15,004 bases of DNA from an uncultured Oscillospiraceae bacterium (lineage in GTDB: Bacteria > Bacillota > Clostridia > Oscillospirales > Acutalibacteraceae), in NCBI GenBank assembly GCA_900549755.1, contig URPQ01000048.1, positions 1 to 15,004 on the forward strand, in the 5' to 3' direction. A model generated the notes under the pieces. That model saw only the letters and a list, made by a program, of their open reading frames with translations. It was not told the origin of the DNA and made no database searches. A program made the translations under genes and the position numbers. Each line of letters starts with the position of its first letter. Position 1 is the first letter of the stretch. Positions 1 to 7,744 of this stretch are shown here, one piece after another.

Positions 1-693
1 CAAGGCAAATCGGTTTATCTTGAAAACCGAGAGCATTCAACCCGTAGATACCGCGTTTTTAAAACGGCTCCGTTTTTAGAATATGTTGTGAAGCAATTTA
101 AAAATGAACACTGGTCATTAGGCGCAATATTCGGATATGCCTTATTTGTTGACGGGATGTCACTTGTTTTGGGGAATCGTATATTAAATAAATTTACATA
201 TGCGATAAGAAATGATGTTTTCACAAAATTTTGTAGAGCTCCTTTTTCGCTTATTGAAAGGAAAAACGCAGGAGAACTAAAAATGAGACTGATGGACGAT
301 GTAGATTCATTGGGAAATTTTATTAGAGAGCAGGTAGTGAATTATATATCAAACTTTGTGATGCTTATAGGAACATTGTATTTGTCGTTTCGTATTAGTG
401 TAAATATGACGTTATATTGTATTGCGATAGTTCCCATAGTATTTCTAATAAACTATTTTATAGGTGTTGGAACAAAAAAGGTCAATGAGGAAATACGAGT
501 TTTAAATAGCGAGTATTACACATCTACGCACAATTCATTACAGTTTCGGAGAGAGATAAAAGTACAAAATTCAGAAAGAACCTTCATAGAGCGATTTAGA
601 ACATATAGAGATATTCTTGCAAAATTAGGTATTAGACCTATACGTTATTGGGCATATAGTGAAGTGTTTAACGATTTTATATTTTTCAGATAA
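1..693 (+). pseudogene. Truncated ABC-exporter transmembrane domain (5' end outside window, ATPase domain missing)
   Basis: The frame is open from base 1, so the gene enters from the left; the first possible start inside the window is GTG at 88. The protein resembles the membrane domain of ABC exporters: a membrane helix (about residues 40-55 from the window edge), then the conserved stretch with 'LIERKNAGEL' and 'RLMDDVDSLGNFI', which matches the usual 'FF..r.tGel.srl.nDvd.i' signature, then two further hydrophobic helices and a charged cytoplasmic helix. It stops at TAA 691-693, well before the ATPase domain (no Walker A, LSGGQ or Walker B anywhere downstream), so it cannot be a complete half-transporter. 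The first ~25 codons do not look like the expected first membrane helix, which may mean a second junction or deletion at the 5' side. The last few residues are read through antisense AraC-like sequence. Substrate is unknown. The ABC-exporter call is fairly sure; that it is a dead gene is inference, since a separate ATPase cannot be excluded. Confidence 0.7.
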
Positions 694-848
694 TCATAGA
701 ATGTGATGTTTAGAAACTCTCTAAACAAGCTCTCTATTTGGTTCTTATTTATGCGGAACATTTTGTATAAAGAATCAAGTGTTTGCTTTTCATCTAAATG
801 TGTATTTATGTATGTTAATAGCATTTTAAACTCACTTGATATAGCTAA
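645..848 (-). pseudogene. Remnant of an AraC-family DNA-binding domain
   Basis: On the minus strand a frame runs from 848 (just after a TAA at 851-849) to a stop at 647-645; its first ATG is at 824-822. The segment 848-675 reads as the first half of an AraC-type double helix-turn-helix. It has 'LLTYINTHLDEKQTLDSLY', matching the usual 'i..yI.eHldekisLedlA', then 'FRINKNQIESLFREF', matching the recognition helix and 'ylsrlFke', and then 'ITFYDYLKNIK', matching 'G.sf.eYl...R'. The second helix-turn-helix ('..A..lL...') and the whole ligand domain are absent, and 'G' before 'tf' is replaced by 'I'. Beyond 675 the frame runs into the antisense of the ABC fragment and soon stops. I see a broken regulator truncated at both ends; the family call rests on motif pattern only. 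Confidence 0.6.
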
Positions 849-1092
849 TTAAATTTTTGAATCAAATTTCTATTGAAGAAAAAGAGATATTTGAACAATG
901 ATAATTTAATTTATTTGTTAGCAGAGGGAAGAAAAAATACTTTATGAAAAAGCCACCGCTCAAGGTTTTCCTTCGCCTGTATATTAATTCGGATTCAGAG
1001 AAAAGTAAAGTCATTTTTACGGTCAAAAATTGAACCGCATAAATAAAGAAATGCCAAAATGTATTTATTTTCAAAAATTACAGGAAAAATTC
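849..1092. other. AT-rich stretch without a convincing gene
   Basis: Open frames here are short on both strands; the longest is a 70-codon minus-strand frame (1074-862) with no good ribosome binding site and no recognisable family. Plus-strand bases 922-990 read in one frame as a short charged stretch containing 'LYEKATAQGFPSPVY' before a stop. That stretch faintly recalls small helix-turn-helix/excisionase proteins, but it is too short to claim. No clear terminator hairpin followed by a T-run is visible. The composition resembles the decayed DNA to the left rather than the genes to the right. Confidence 0.4.
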
Positions 1093-1122
1093 TTGAAATA
1101 TAATGTATTATCGTGTTATAAT
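1093..1122 (+). promoter_or_regulatory. Candidate sigma-A-type promoter for the ROK regulator
   Basis: TTGAAA at 1093-1098 and TATAAT at 1117-1122 are separated by 18 bases, close to the sigma-A consensus. The -10 box ends 40 bases before the ATG of the ROK gene, a normal distance. The call is from consensus match only; AT-rich DNA gives chance matches. Confidence 0.55.
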
Positions 1123-1162
1123 TAATGACAAATTACCAACGATATTGCGGGGAAAAATGTAA

Positions 1163-2293
1163 ATGGACAGTAAAGCGGACTTAAAAATACGAAATAAAAA
1201 GAAAATCTTGGCATCGGTTAGGGAAAACGGCGAAATTTCAAAGCGCGATTTACAGAGAATACTCGGTTTAAGCTGGAGCACGGTTTCACAGCTTACCTCG
1301 GAATTAACAGACGAAAAGTATTTGTGCGTCAGCGGTAAGCGTAATATGGGAGTGGGCAGATGCCCTGAAATGCTGACGGTAAATCCCAAAAGCCATCTTA
1401 TTATAGGTGTGGACGTCAATATTGCGTTTATTAGGATTGCAATAGGCGACCTGACGGCTAAAATTATCAGCAAGAAATCCTTTCCGTTAGTCAGAACCTA
1501 TGATGAGGTGATGGAAAAAATTATTTTTACCATTGACAGTATGATGGCGTTTTACGGGAAAGAGAATATTGCGGCGCTTGCGTTTGCGGCTCAGGGATAT
1601 GTTGATATAAACACAGGTACATCGACCTGTATTTATGATATTGAAAACTGGCGTAATGTTCCGCTCAAACAAATTTTTGAAGAGAAATACGGTCTGCCGG
1701 TTACTGTGGTTCACGATAATTTCGCGGTTATGAAGGCGGAGAGTGTCCTTGGGAACACGGTTAAAAATTCTTCAAATGCAATGCTTGTTTATTATTCTAA
1801 AGACATCGGTATAAACGCCTCGTTTTTGATGAACGGCGAAATATATTTAGGATATAGCGGAGCCTCGGGAGAAATAGGTCTTTCGCTTGTGCCGTCATTT
1901 AAAAATTCTGAGCCTGTTATATTGGAACGCTGTGTAACCGAAGATAATATTTTGTCTGAATTTATTGAAGATCACCCTGAAAGCGGTGTTAACACCTTTG
2001 AGGAGCTGATCGAAAAGGCAAAAAGCGGGGAAGAGGAGCCACTAAATGCGTTTAAGCTGTTCGGAAAGCGGCTCGGAGCGGCGGTTTCTAACTGCATTAA
2101 TGTATTAAATCCCGAAATTGTTGTTTTGGCGGGAATAGATTCGGAGTATTCCTATTTGTATAAGGAGGAGCTGCTTATGGTTATTCGGAAGTACTCAGGC
2201 AATGCGGCGAGCAAAATTATTTTGTCGAAGAACAATGACGATTTTACGGTTATAGGTGCAATTTTAACAGCCGTTCAAAAATATTGCGAATAA
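1163..2293 (+). CDS. ROK-family transcriptional regulator (XylR/NagC type)
   Basis: This 376-residue protein has the standard ROK repressor layout. An N-terminal winged helix-turn-helix spans about residues 10-56 ('NGEISKRDLQRILGLSWSTV'), and a sugar-kinase-like ROK domain runs from about residue 79 to the end. Visible ROK landmarks are 'IGVDV' (81-85), 'AAQGYVD' (142-148) where regulators have 'GvpG.vd', 'ENWRNVPL' (161-168), 'HDNFAVMKAE' (184-193) matching the '.nDanaaa.aE' site, 'KDIGIN' (213-218) and 'GASGEIG' (233-239). The kinase-type phosphate loop is not intact, and the HxCxxCGxxGC zinc motif that normally follows 'GEIGH' is missing: 'GEIGLSLVPSFKNSE' runs on without the cysteines. 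ROK repressors bind an intracellular sugar and then release DNA. The gene lies directly upstream of, and in the same direction as, the glycan operon, so it is the likely local regulator. The start at 1163 has GGGG at 1149-1152, ten bases upstream. Effector sugar not deducible. Confidence 0.9.
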   Translation: MDSKADLKIRNKKKILASVRENGEISKRDLQRILGLSWSTVSQLTSELTDEKYLCVSGKRNMGVGRCPEMLTVNPKSHLIIGVDVNIAFIRIAIGDLTAKIISKKSFPLVRTYDEVMEKIIFTIDSMMAFYGKENIAALAFAAQGYVDINTGTSTCIYDIENWRNVPLKQIFEEKYGLPVTVVHDNFAVMKAESVLGNTVKNSSNAMLVYYSKDIGINASFLMNGEIYLGYSGASGEIGLSLVPSFKNSEPVILERCVTEDNILSEFIEDHPESGVNTFEELIEKAKSGEEEPLNAFKLFGKRLGAAVSNCINVLNPEIVVLAGIDSEYSYLYKEELLMVIRKYSGNAASKIILSKNNDDFTVIGAILTAVQKYCE

Positions 2294-2319
2294 GAATTTC
2301 AAAAGGATATATAAATTCT
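2293..2319. promoter_or_regulatory. Inverted repeat, candidate ROK operator
   Basis: AGAATTT (2293-2299) and AAATTCT (2313-2319) form a perfect 7-bp inverted repeat with a 13-base spacer. It lies immediately after the ROK stop codon and 24 bases upstream of the -35 box of the operon promoter. A related partial copy (GAAATT, 2325-2330) follows. Position and symmetry fit an operator, but in AT-rich DNA a 7-bp repeat can arise by chance. Confidence 0.3.
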
Positions 2320-2342
2320 CATAAGAAATTATTGAAAACGTA

Positions 2343-2371
2343 TTGACAATTAGGGCAAAGTGTAGTAATAT
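2343..2371 (+). promoter_or_regulatory. Probable main promoter of the glycan operon
   Basis: A perfect TTGACA (2343-2348) is followed after 17 bases by TAATAT (2366-2371, 4 of 6 against TATAAT). This leaves a leader of roughly 70-75 bases before the ATG of the surface protein. It is the only convincing promoter seen ahead of the eight-gene plus-strand run. Confidence 0.6.
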
Positions 2372-2439
2372 AAGTATAAACAATTATATCGAAAAAAGAT
2401 ATAATATTGCAAAAATACCAATTTCTTCTAAATTATAAT

Positions 2440-2444
2440 GGAGG
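2440..2444 (+). promoter_or_regulatory. Ribosome binding site that sets the surface-protein start
   Basis: GGAGG at 2440-2444 sits eight bases before ATG 2453. An in-frame ATG at 2438 overlaps this site and cannot use it, and the protein from 2453 begins with a proper signal peptide (MKLWKR then a hydrophobic stretch), so 2453 is preferred. Confidence 0.8.
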
Positions 2445-2452
2445 TATGGTCA

Positions 2453-5400
2453 ATGAAATTGTGGAAAAGAGGCGTTTGTTGCTGTCTTGCTTTTGCAATA
2501 TTGCTTGCGGGACTTCCTTTAGCAATACTTTCAGCGGCACAAACAACGGATAAGCGATATGTTATTTTTGACGCTAATCCGCGAAATGTTTCCGAGACAG
2601 ACGGAGCTGACGCTTATCCATCGGGCACCGATTATTCATGGTCATTCGGTAAGGACAGAATATGCGGTACAAGCAGCATAAAGTATGAGGGTGAAGAAAC
2701 ACCCTGCTATGTGTTTGACTTTGATTCCGCTTTTGACCATGATAAGGTGCTTATCGAAAACGGTTTTATGTGCAATAACGGCGGTCCTAACGCAATACCG
2801 GGTAATATATCGTCAGGATATATGGGGTGGCTTCAGTATCCTGAAATCCTGCGTGCGATAAAGGATTATGTATATGTGTCATATGACGTTTATGTTGAAG
2901 ACGCGCAGGGACGGGATATTACATTAACCGTATCGCCTATGCATCAGTATATGGACCCTTGGGCGGAAAATCCCCAGAGCAACTGCGGTGTTTTTGACAG
3001 ATTTACTGTAACCGAAAAGAACGAATGGATTTCGCGTTCGGTTAAAATAAACAGCATTGCGGACGCGGCGGAAATGGCGGACAAGTGGACGCAGGGCGAC
3101 GTATTTTTTCAGGTGTCGGGTCTTGGCAATGCGGCGCTTACCGTTAAAATTCGCAATTTCCGTTTGGAGATTAAGGAAAGCAACCATGAAAATATCAATA
3201 CCGCTCTGTCAGAGGTAGCAAACATAGACAAGAAAAAGAATTTTACTACATATTTTTGGAGTGAAAACGATCCTCTTCCCGATTTGCCGAAGGACTCGGG
3301 CGGTAAAAACGATTATTTTGCGATACTTGCGGCATTTGACGGGGAAAGCGAATACAGCTCGAATATTGTTACCAGCTCTATTGTTAACGCCTGTGAGGAT
3401 CCGAACGGAAGCGTTTTACTGTTAAAGACATATGAAAAATCAGGCAACAAGGTTACAGTGACGGTAGCTCCCAATGACGGCTATAAGCTTGAAAAGCTTA
3501 CCGTTAAGGACGCGGACGGCAATAATGTTGCGGCGAAGCGTGCGGGAATTAATACATTTGACTTTGTAATGCCGACCTCTAAGGTCACGGTCTCCGCGGT
3601 ATTTACCGAAGATGATAATACCGATGACATAAAATATGTGGTTTGGGACGCTAACTCCGACCGCTTTATCGGCAAGGATGATATTATTTACACTAATCCT
3701 ACAGAGTCCTACCTATGGTTTAATAAGCAGACGGTAGGTTCTGTAACCGCTGTTGACGAAGATAAATCCTATTATGAAATTGTGTTCAATAAAAACGGCG
3801 CGGTAAACGGCAACGGCGAGGGCGGCACCGCCGCGATTAAATCGGGAGCAGGCGCTTTTTCGGGGATTCCTTGGCTTTCGGATATTAATATGACAAAAGT
3901 GCTACTTCCGTATCTTGCAATGAGCTTTGAGGCGCGCCGAACCGACAGCAGTGACGCAAAACCGCAATATAAAGTGGGTATGGCTCCTGTGTGGGCGGAA
4001 TACGGTGATGCGCAGTTCGGAATTATCGATAAGGACGACCCGCTTAACAGCGACAGGAACAACTGGCACACCTACACCTTTTCAAACCTTGACCCTGATA
4101 CCGCAGATAATGTATGTGACGAAATATTCGGTCACTGGGCGGACGGACTGTTCCGCATAGGAGCGGAAAGCGATAACGCGGCGGATCAGCCGAGTAACGA
4201 AAACCCTGTGACGGTGGATATACGCGGAATGAGTCTTGTACTGCGCGAGTCCTACAGACTTGAAATCAATCAATACTTAGCCGACAGCGGCTATACACCC
4301 AACGGCAGCTACGACTGGAACACGGCGTGCGAGTCGGTCGGCGAGGACGCAAACGGAAATAAGGATTACTTTGCGCTGCTTGCAGCTTTTGACACTCAAA
4401 GTGCGTACAGCAGCAATTATTCGGATCATACCGTAACAAACGGTACCGAGCCTTGCGAGGGCGGAAGTATTACCTTAAGCAAAAGAATTGCAAAGCCGAA
4501 TATGCAGATAGCTGTTAATCTAAACATAGCCGACGGCTACCGCTTAAGTCAGATATTTATAGTAAAATCGGACGGAAGCCGTACCGCGGTGGACGATGTG
4601 CGTGGCGATAAGGCGTATTTCAATATGCCAGACGACGATATAACCGTAACGGCATCCTTTGTAAAGAAAAGCGATAAAATGCAGGTCTTATTCCAAGCGG
4701 AGCCGATTACTGCGGAGCATATGGAAACCCCGCCTGCTTTTTCGGGCAAGACCGAGATTGTATCGGCAGATGGCAAGTGCGCCGCGTGGAAGTTCACCTT
4801 CGGCGAAAATATCGGAAATATTACTGTTTACGGAAATTCCAACAGACTGTATACCGATATTTCAAATGACAGCGAGCTTACGTTTTTTGCAAAATCCGAT
4901 TCAGCCGCCGAACGAAAGCTTGAAATACTTTCCTCGGACGGCAGTGCGATAAAAACCGTCACGCTAAGCAATAAATGGAGCTTCTACCGAGTACAGGTAA
5001 GCAGTCTCTTTGAAAAAGCGCCTGACCGAATCACATTCCGTTTGAAGGATGCGTCGAAGGACGACATTGTTTATATTTCGCAATGTGAAATATGGAGCAA
5101 ATCTACCGCTCAAAAGAGCTTTACCGAGCTTTTTGAGGAGGCATGGGATATAAGCGATTACACGATGGGAGAATCGCACAAGCAGATAGGAATTATAGGC
5201 GACCCTGACGGAGACGTTAGCCCGTGGGAGGAAATATATGACGAAAACGAAAAGAGCAAGGTAGGCTGGTCGCTTGCTTGGTTTGAACAGTTTAAGGGTG
5301 AATCGCCTTGGTTTATCGGTTTTAAAACGGAAAATTTCGGTGATGAGTATTCTCTCGGCTTTTACCATCGTAATGACCATACCTTAGCACAGGACGATAT

Positions 5401-6292
5401 GAGCGAATGGATGGAAACAGGGTATCTTGAGTTTTATATCAAGTCTGAAACCGACGGTCTGTGTATACCGTTTAATGTGGAATCTATGGGTAATTCCCGC
5501 AGGAACATTCCGCTTAAGGTTGTGTATCACGCTGATAAGGCGCGACCCGACGGATATATGAAGGTTCAGATTCCGCTTTCGTATCTGTATGCTATGGGGC
5601 TTGATTTAAGTAAAATCCAATATATACAGATTCGCGGTATTCAAGAGGTAAACGATGATATTTATCTTTCCGCCTTCCGTTTCTATTCCAATTTAGCACC
5701 CGACGAGCCCGATCCTGTTGTTGAGCCCGAGGAAACCGTAATCTATTCCTTCCAAATAGATGAAAAGCTGTTTAAAGGCACCGTTGATCATAAAAATCTT
5801 ACACTCACCGTTCCGTACAGAACCTATCTGTGGGAACTGTTGGCAGGCTTAAAATTTGACGCGCTTGATATGAGCGTTATCGTTAAGGACGCGGACGGAC
5901 GTTCACAAACCGAAGATGTGATTCTGACTGCGGATATGACATTAACCCTTATGCAGGACGGATATATTGTAGACGAATACAAAATTGTAATAATCGGCGA
6001 GCCTTACGATAATCCGTTAAACGTTTCGCAAGAAGGCAATACGAATCTCAGCAATAACAAAAATCTAAATTCCAATTCGGACGGTAACTCCGCTGATGAT
6101 GAAACCGAAACACAAACGGTTATTATCAAAAAGAAGCGTCTTGTAAAGAAACCGGGGACTTCGGCAGAGGAAGGCTTTAACTTTGTTCCGATAGTTATTG
6201 CGGTTTGTACAGTTGTTGCGGTTGCCGCCGTGATACTTGTTATTTTAGTTATTAATAAAAAGAAGAAAAATCAGAATAGGAGTGGTTTGTAA
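2453..6292 (+). CDS. Large modular cell-surface protein with duplicated beta-sandwich/InlB-like modules and a C-terminal membrane anchor
   Basis: The 1279-residue protein starts with a signal peptide (about 1-28). A module of roughly 355 residues then occurs twice, from about 36 and about 395. Each copy begins 'YV(I/V)(F/W)DAN', contains a long beta-rich, CBM-like part and 'DYFA(I/L)LAAFD', and ends in a divergent InlB B-repeat-like domain (about 317-384 and 669-737) with the 'GY.L......MP...(V/I)TV.A.F' pattern. Two further beta-rich regions follow (about 743-883 and 890-1082), then a small Ig-like domain (about 1097-1181), an Asn/Ser-rich linker, a basic stretch, a membrane helix (about 1245-1267) and a lysine-rich tail. 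No catalytic motif is seen. The topology suggests exposure on the cell surface with the C-terminus inside. As first gene of an operon with GH16 and sugar importers it probably captures the polysaccharide, but that is inference; no family name could be assigned to the long modules. Its stop overlaps the next start (TAATG). Confidence 0.85.
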   Translation: MKLWKRGVCCCLAFAILLAGLPLAILSAAQTTDKRYVIFDANPRNVSETDGADAYPSGTDYSWSFGKDRICGTSSIKYEGEETPCYVFDFDSAFDHDKVLIENGFMCNNGGPNAIPGNISSGYMGWLQYPEILRAIKDYVYVSYDVYVEDAQGRDITLTVSPMHQYMDPWAENPQSNCGVFDRFTVTEKNEWISRSVKINSIADAAEMADKWTQGDVFFQVSGLGNAALTVKIRNFRLEIKESNHENINTALSEVANIDKKKNFTTYFWSENDPLPDLPKDSGGKNDYFAILAAFDGESEYSSNIVTSSIVNACEDPNGSVLLLKTYEKSGNKVTVTVAPNDGYKLEKLTVKDADGNNVAAKRAGINTFDFVMPTSKVTVSAVFTEDDNTDDIKYVVWDANSDRFIGKDDIIYTNPTESYLWFNKQTVGSVTAVDEDKSYYEIVFNKNGAVNGNGEGGTAAIKSGAGAFSGIPWLSDINMTKVLLPYLAMSFEARRTDSSDAKPQYKVGMAPVWAEYGDAQFGIIDKDDPLNSDRNNWHTYTFSNLDPDTADNVCDEIFGHWADGLFRIGAESDNAADQPSNENPVTVDIRGMSLVLRESYRLEINQYLADSGYTPNGSYDWNTACESVGEDANGNKDYFALLAAFDTQSAYSSNYSDHTVTNGTEPCEGGSITLSKRIAKPNMQIAVNLNIADGYRLSQIFIVKSDGSRTAVDDVRGDKAYFNMPDDDITVTASFVKKSDKMQVLFQAEPITAEHMETPPAFSGKTEIVSADGKCAAWKFTFGENIGNITVYGNSNRLYTDISNDSELTFFAKSDSAAERKLEILSSDGSAIKTVTLSNKWSFYRVQVSSLFEKAPDRITFRLKDASKDDIVYISQCEIWSKSTAQKSFTELFEEAWDISDYTMGESHKQIGIIGDPDGDVSPWEEIYDENEKSKVGWSLAWFEQFKGESPWFIGFKTENFGDEYSLGFYHRNDHTLAQDDMSEWMETGYLEFYIKSETDGLCIPFNVESMGNSRRNIPLKVVYHADKARPDGYMKVQIPLSYLYAMGLDLSKIQYIQIRGIQEVNDDIYLSAFRFYSNLAPDEPDPVVEPEETVIYSFQIDEKLFKGTVDHKNLTLTVPYRTYLWELLAGLKFDALDMSVIVKDADGRSQTEDVILTADMTLTLMQDGYIVDEYKIVIIGEPYDNPLNVSQEGNTNLSNNKNLNSNSDGNSADDETETQTVIIKKKRLVKKPGTSAEEGFNFVPIVIAVCTVVAVAAVILVILVINKKKKNQNRSGL

Positions 6293-7728
6293 TGAAAATA
6301 TTAAGAAAAACCTTTGCTGTAGTATCGGTGCTTGCGATTATTGCAGGCTGTGTCGGATGTAAGAAAAAACCGTCGGATGATACAAGCAGCGAATACTGGG
6401 TTTACGAATCCGAGGTTGTTACCGTTGGAAAGGATAAGGACAATTCCTCCGTGGCTGATAACACCTCTTCGTCAGGTACGGTTTCGGGCAATTCTTCGAC
6501 TACTCCGTCAGGCTCTATTGCAGGTCAGAATTTGAAAAGCAAATATAAAAACCTCAAGGGCAGAAAGATTACGGTTGTCGGCTGGTGGGACGCGACACAG
6601 GCGGGAACCGAGGAGGATAAGCTGATTTTAGAGGTAGAGAAGCTCTTTAACTGCAATATGGTAGAGAAAAAGCTTACCGACTATAAGCCGCTTTATACCT
6701 CAATACTGTCGGGTAATCCTATATGCGACCTTTTTGTACCGAGAGACACCGATACTCTCTCGCTTGCAAATAAGAATATGCTTACTGCGCTTGATACTCT
6801 TTCTACCTTTGACAGTAAAGACAGCATCTGGAATCCCGCGGCAATAGCAGAGTCCACCCTAAACGGTCATATTTACGGTATGACCGCGCAGGCTGCCCGC
6901 CGTGATATGCTTGTATACAACAAGGATATGTTTACAAAGAACGGCTGGACAGATCTTTATTCCTTAAGCCGGCAGGGAAAGCTTACCTGGGATTCAATTT
7001 ATGATGTTATAACAAAGGCGGCTAAGGTCGACGCGGGAGGAAACGTTTTGCGCTACGGCTTAGCTCCGAAATATGATTTAGGCGGTCTTGCGGAGCTTCT
7101 TATTAATATGAACGGAGTAGCTATTATCAGCCGTGAAGGCGACACAAAGACGCTTAAAAACACGCTTACCAGTGCTCCTGCGGTAAACGCTTTGCAGACG
7201 CTGAGAAAATGGAACACCGAAAACGGATATATGTATGACTGCACCAAATATTCCTGGACAGAGGGCGTGAATGTCTTCAAGGAAGGCAAGGCGGCAATGG
7301 CAATCGTAGACGAAAACCAGATGTCCACACTTAAAACCGCAAACTTTACCGTCGGTGCTGTCGTTTTCCCGCACGGACCCGACACAACAAAGCAGACCGT
7401 TTCCTACACTTCCTCAGCAACAGTTATGCCCGCGGGAGTAAAGAATCCTGAGGACGTAATTCTCTTCTGGTCGGTAAGAGAGGCATACAATGTTCAGCAC
7501 AGAAAGCAGTCCATATTTGATACATTAAGCGACCCGAGCGTTAAAGCAACCTATGACGCTGTAAAAAAGCACCTGTGGAATAAAGAGTATACCCGCGATT
7601 TTGCCATTGCTTGTGATATAGATACAGAGGACTTCCGCAGGGTTGCGGCGGGCAGCAAGACTCCGCAGGAGGCTATTCATTCGGTTCAGAATGTTATTAA
7701 CGGTAAAATCAAGGATTTCTGGAAATAA
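6292..7728 (+). CDS. Extracellular solute-binding lipoprotein (family 1, sugar ABC importer)
   Basis: This 478-residue protein has a lipoprotein signal with lipobox I-A-G-C and lipidated Cys at residue 20. A Ser/Thr-rich linker follows to about residue 80, then a family-1 periplasmic-binding-protein fold to the end. Visible landmarks are 'KITVVGWWD' (first beta strand), 'HIYGMTAQAARRDMLVYNK' (the usual 'iYG.p.....l.yNk' signature), 'LTWDSIYDVITKAAK' (typical 'tWdel...akkl') and 'VFKEGKAAMAIVDENQM' (the 'f..GkaAm' signature). It would bind an oligosaccharide outside the membrane and hand it to a CUT1 permease pair. The start overlaps the previous stop by one base and has AGGAG at 6278-6282. 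It is separated from the nearest permeases by the GH16 gene, so which pair it serves is open. The ligand cannot be told from sequence. Confidence 0.88.
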   Translation: MKILRKTFAVVSVLAIIAGCVGCKKKPSDDTSSEYWVYESEVVTVGKDKDNSSVADNTSSSGTVSGNSSTTPSGSIAGQNLKSKYKNLKGRKITVVGWWDATQAGTEEDKLILEVEKLFNCNMVEKKLTDYKPLYTSILSGNPICDLFVPRDTDTLSLANKNMLTALDTLSTFDSKDSIWNPAAIAESTLNGHIYGMTAQAARRDMLVYNKDMFTKNGWTDLYSLSRQGKLTWDSIYDVITKAAKVDAGGNVLRYGLAPKYDLGGLAELLINMNGVAIISREGDTKTLKNTLTSAPAVNALQTLRKWNTENGYMYDCTKYSWTEGVNVFKEGKAAMAIVDENQMSTLKTANFTVGAVVFPHGPDTTKQTVSYTSSATVMPAGVKNPEDVILFWSVREAYNVQHRKQSIFDTLSDPSVKATYDAVKKHLWNKEYTRDFAIACDIDTEDFRRVAAGSKTPQEAIHSVQNVINGKIKDFWK

Positions 7729-7732
7729 ACGC

Positions 7733-7737
7733 GGAGG
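7733..7737 (+). promoter_or_regulatory. Ribosome binding site that sets the GH16 start
   Basis: GGAGG at 7733-7737 is seven bases upstream of ATG 7745. The frame stays open back to an ATG at 7643, inside the binding-protein gene, but only 7745 gives a signal peptide directly at the N-terminus and has this site. Confidence 0.8.
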
Positions 7738-7744
7738 AAATGCA

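Noticed and set aside
709..725. TTTAGA/TCTAAA hairpin with 5-base loop
   Set aside because: Very AT-rich, short, and inside the AraC remnant; likely chance.
944..985. Possible terminator hairpin in the spacer before the ROK gene
   Set aside because: The pairing between the A-rich and T-rich arms is short and interrupted by a bulge; it does not make a convincing GC stem with T-run on either strand.
2332..2348. Possible catabolite-repression (cre) site overlapping the -35 box
   Set aside because: The left half TTGAAAACG fits the cre consensus, but the right half lacks the matching CA at the required spacing.
2438..2440. ATG 15 bases upstream of the chosen surface-protein start
   Set aside because: It overlaps the GGAGG site itself, and using it would put extra residues ahead of a normal signal peptide.
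4964..5380. Minus-strand open frame inside the surface-protein gene
   Set aside because: Antisense to a well-supported coding frame, no recognisable motif.
7643..7744. Upstream extension of the GH16 frame starting inside the binding-protein gene
   Set aside because: It would add 34 arginine-rich residues in front of the lipoprotein signal; the ribosome binding site at 7733-7737 supports 7745.
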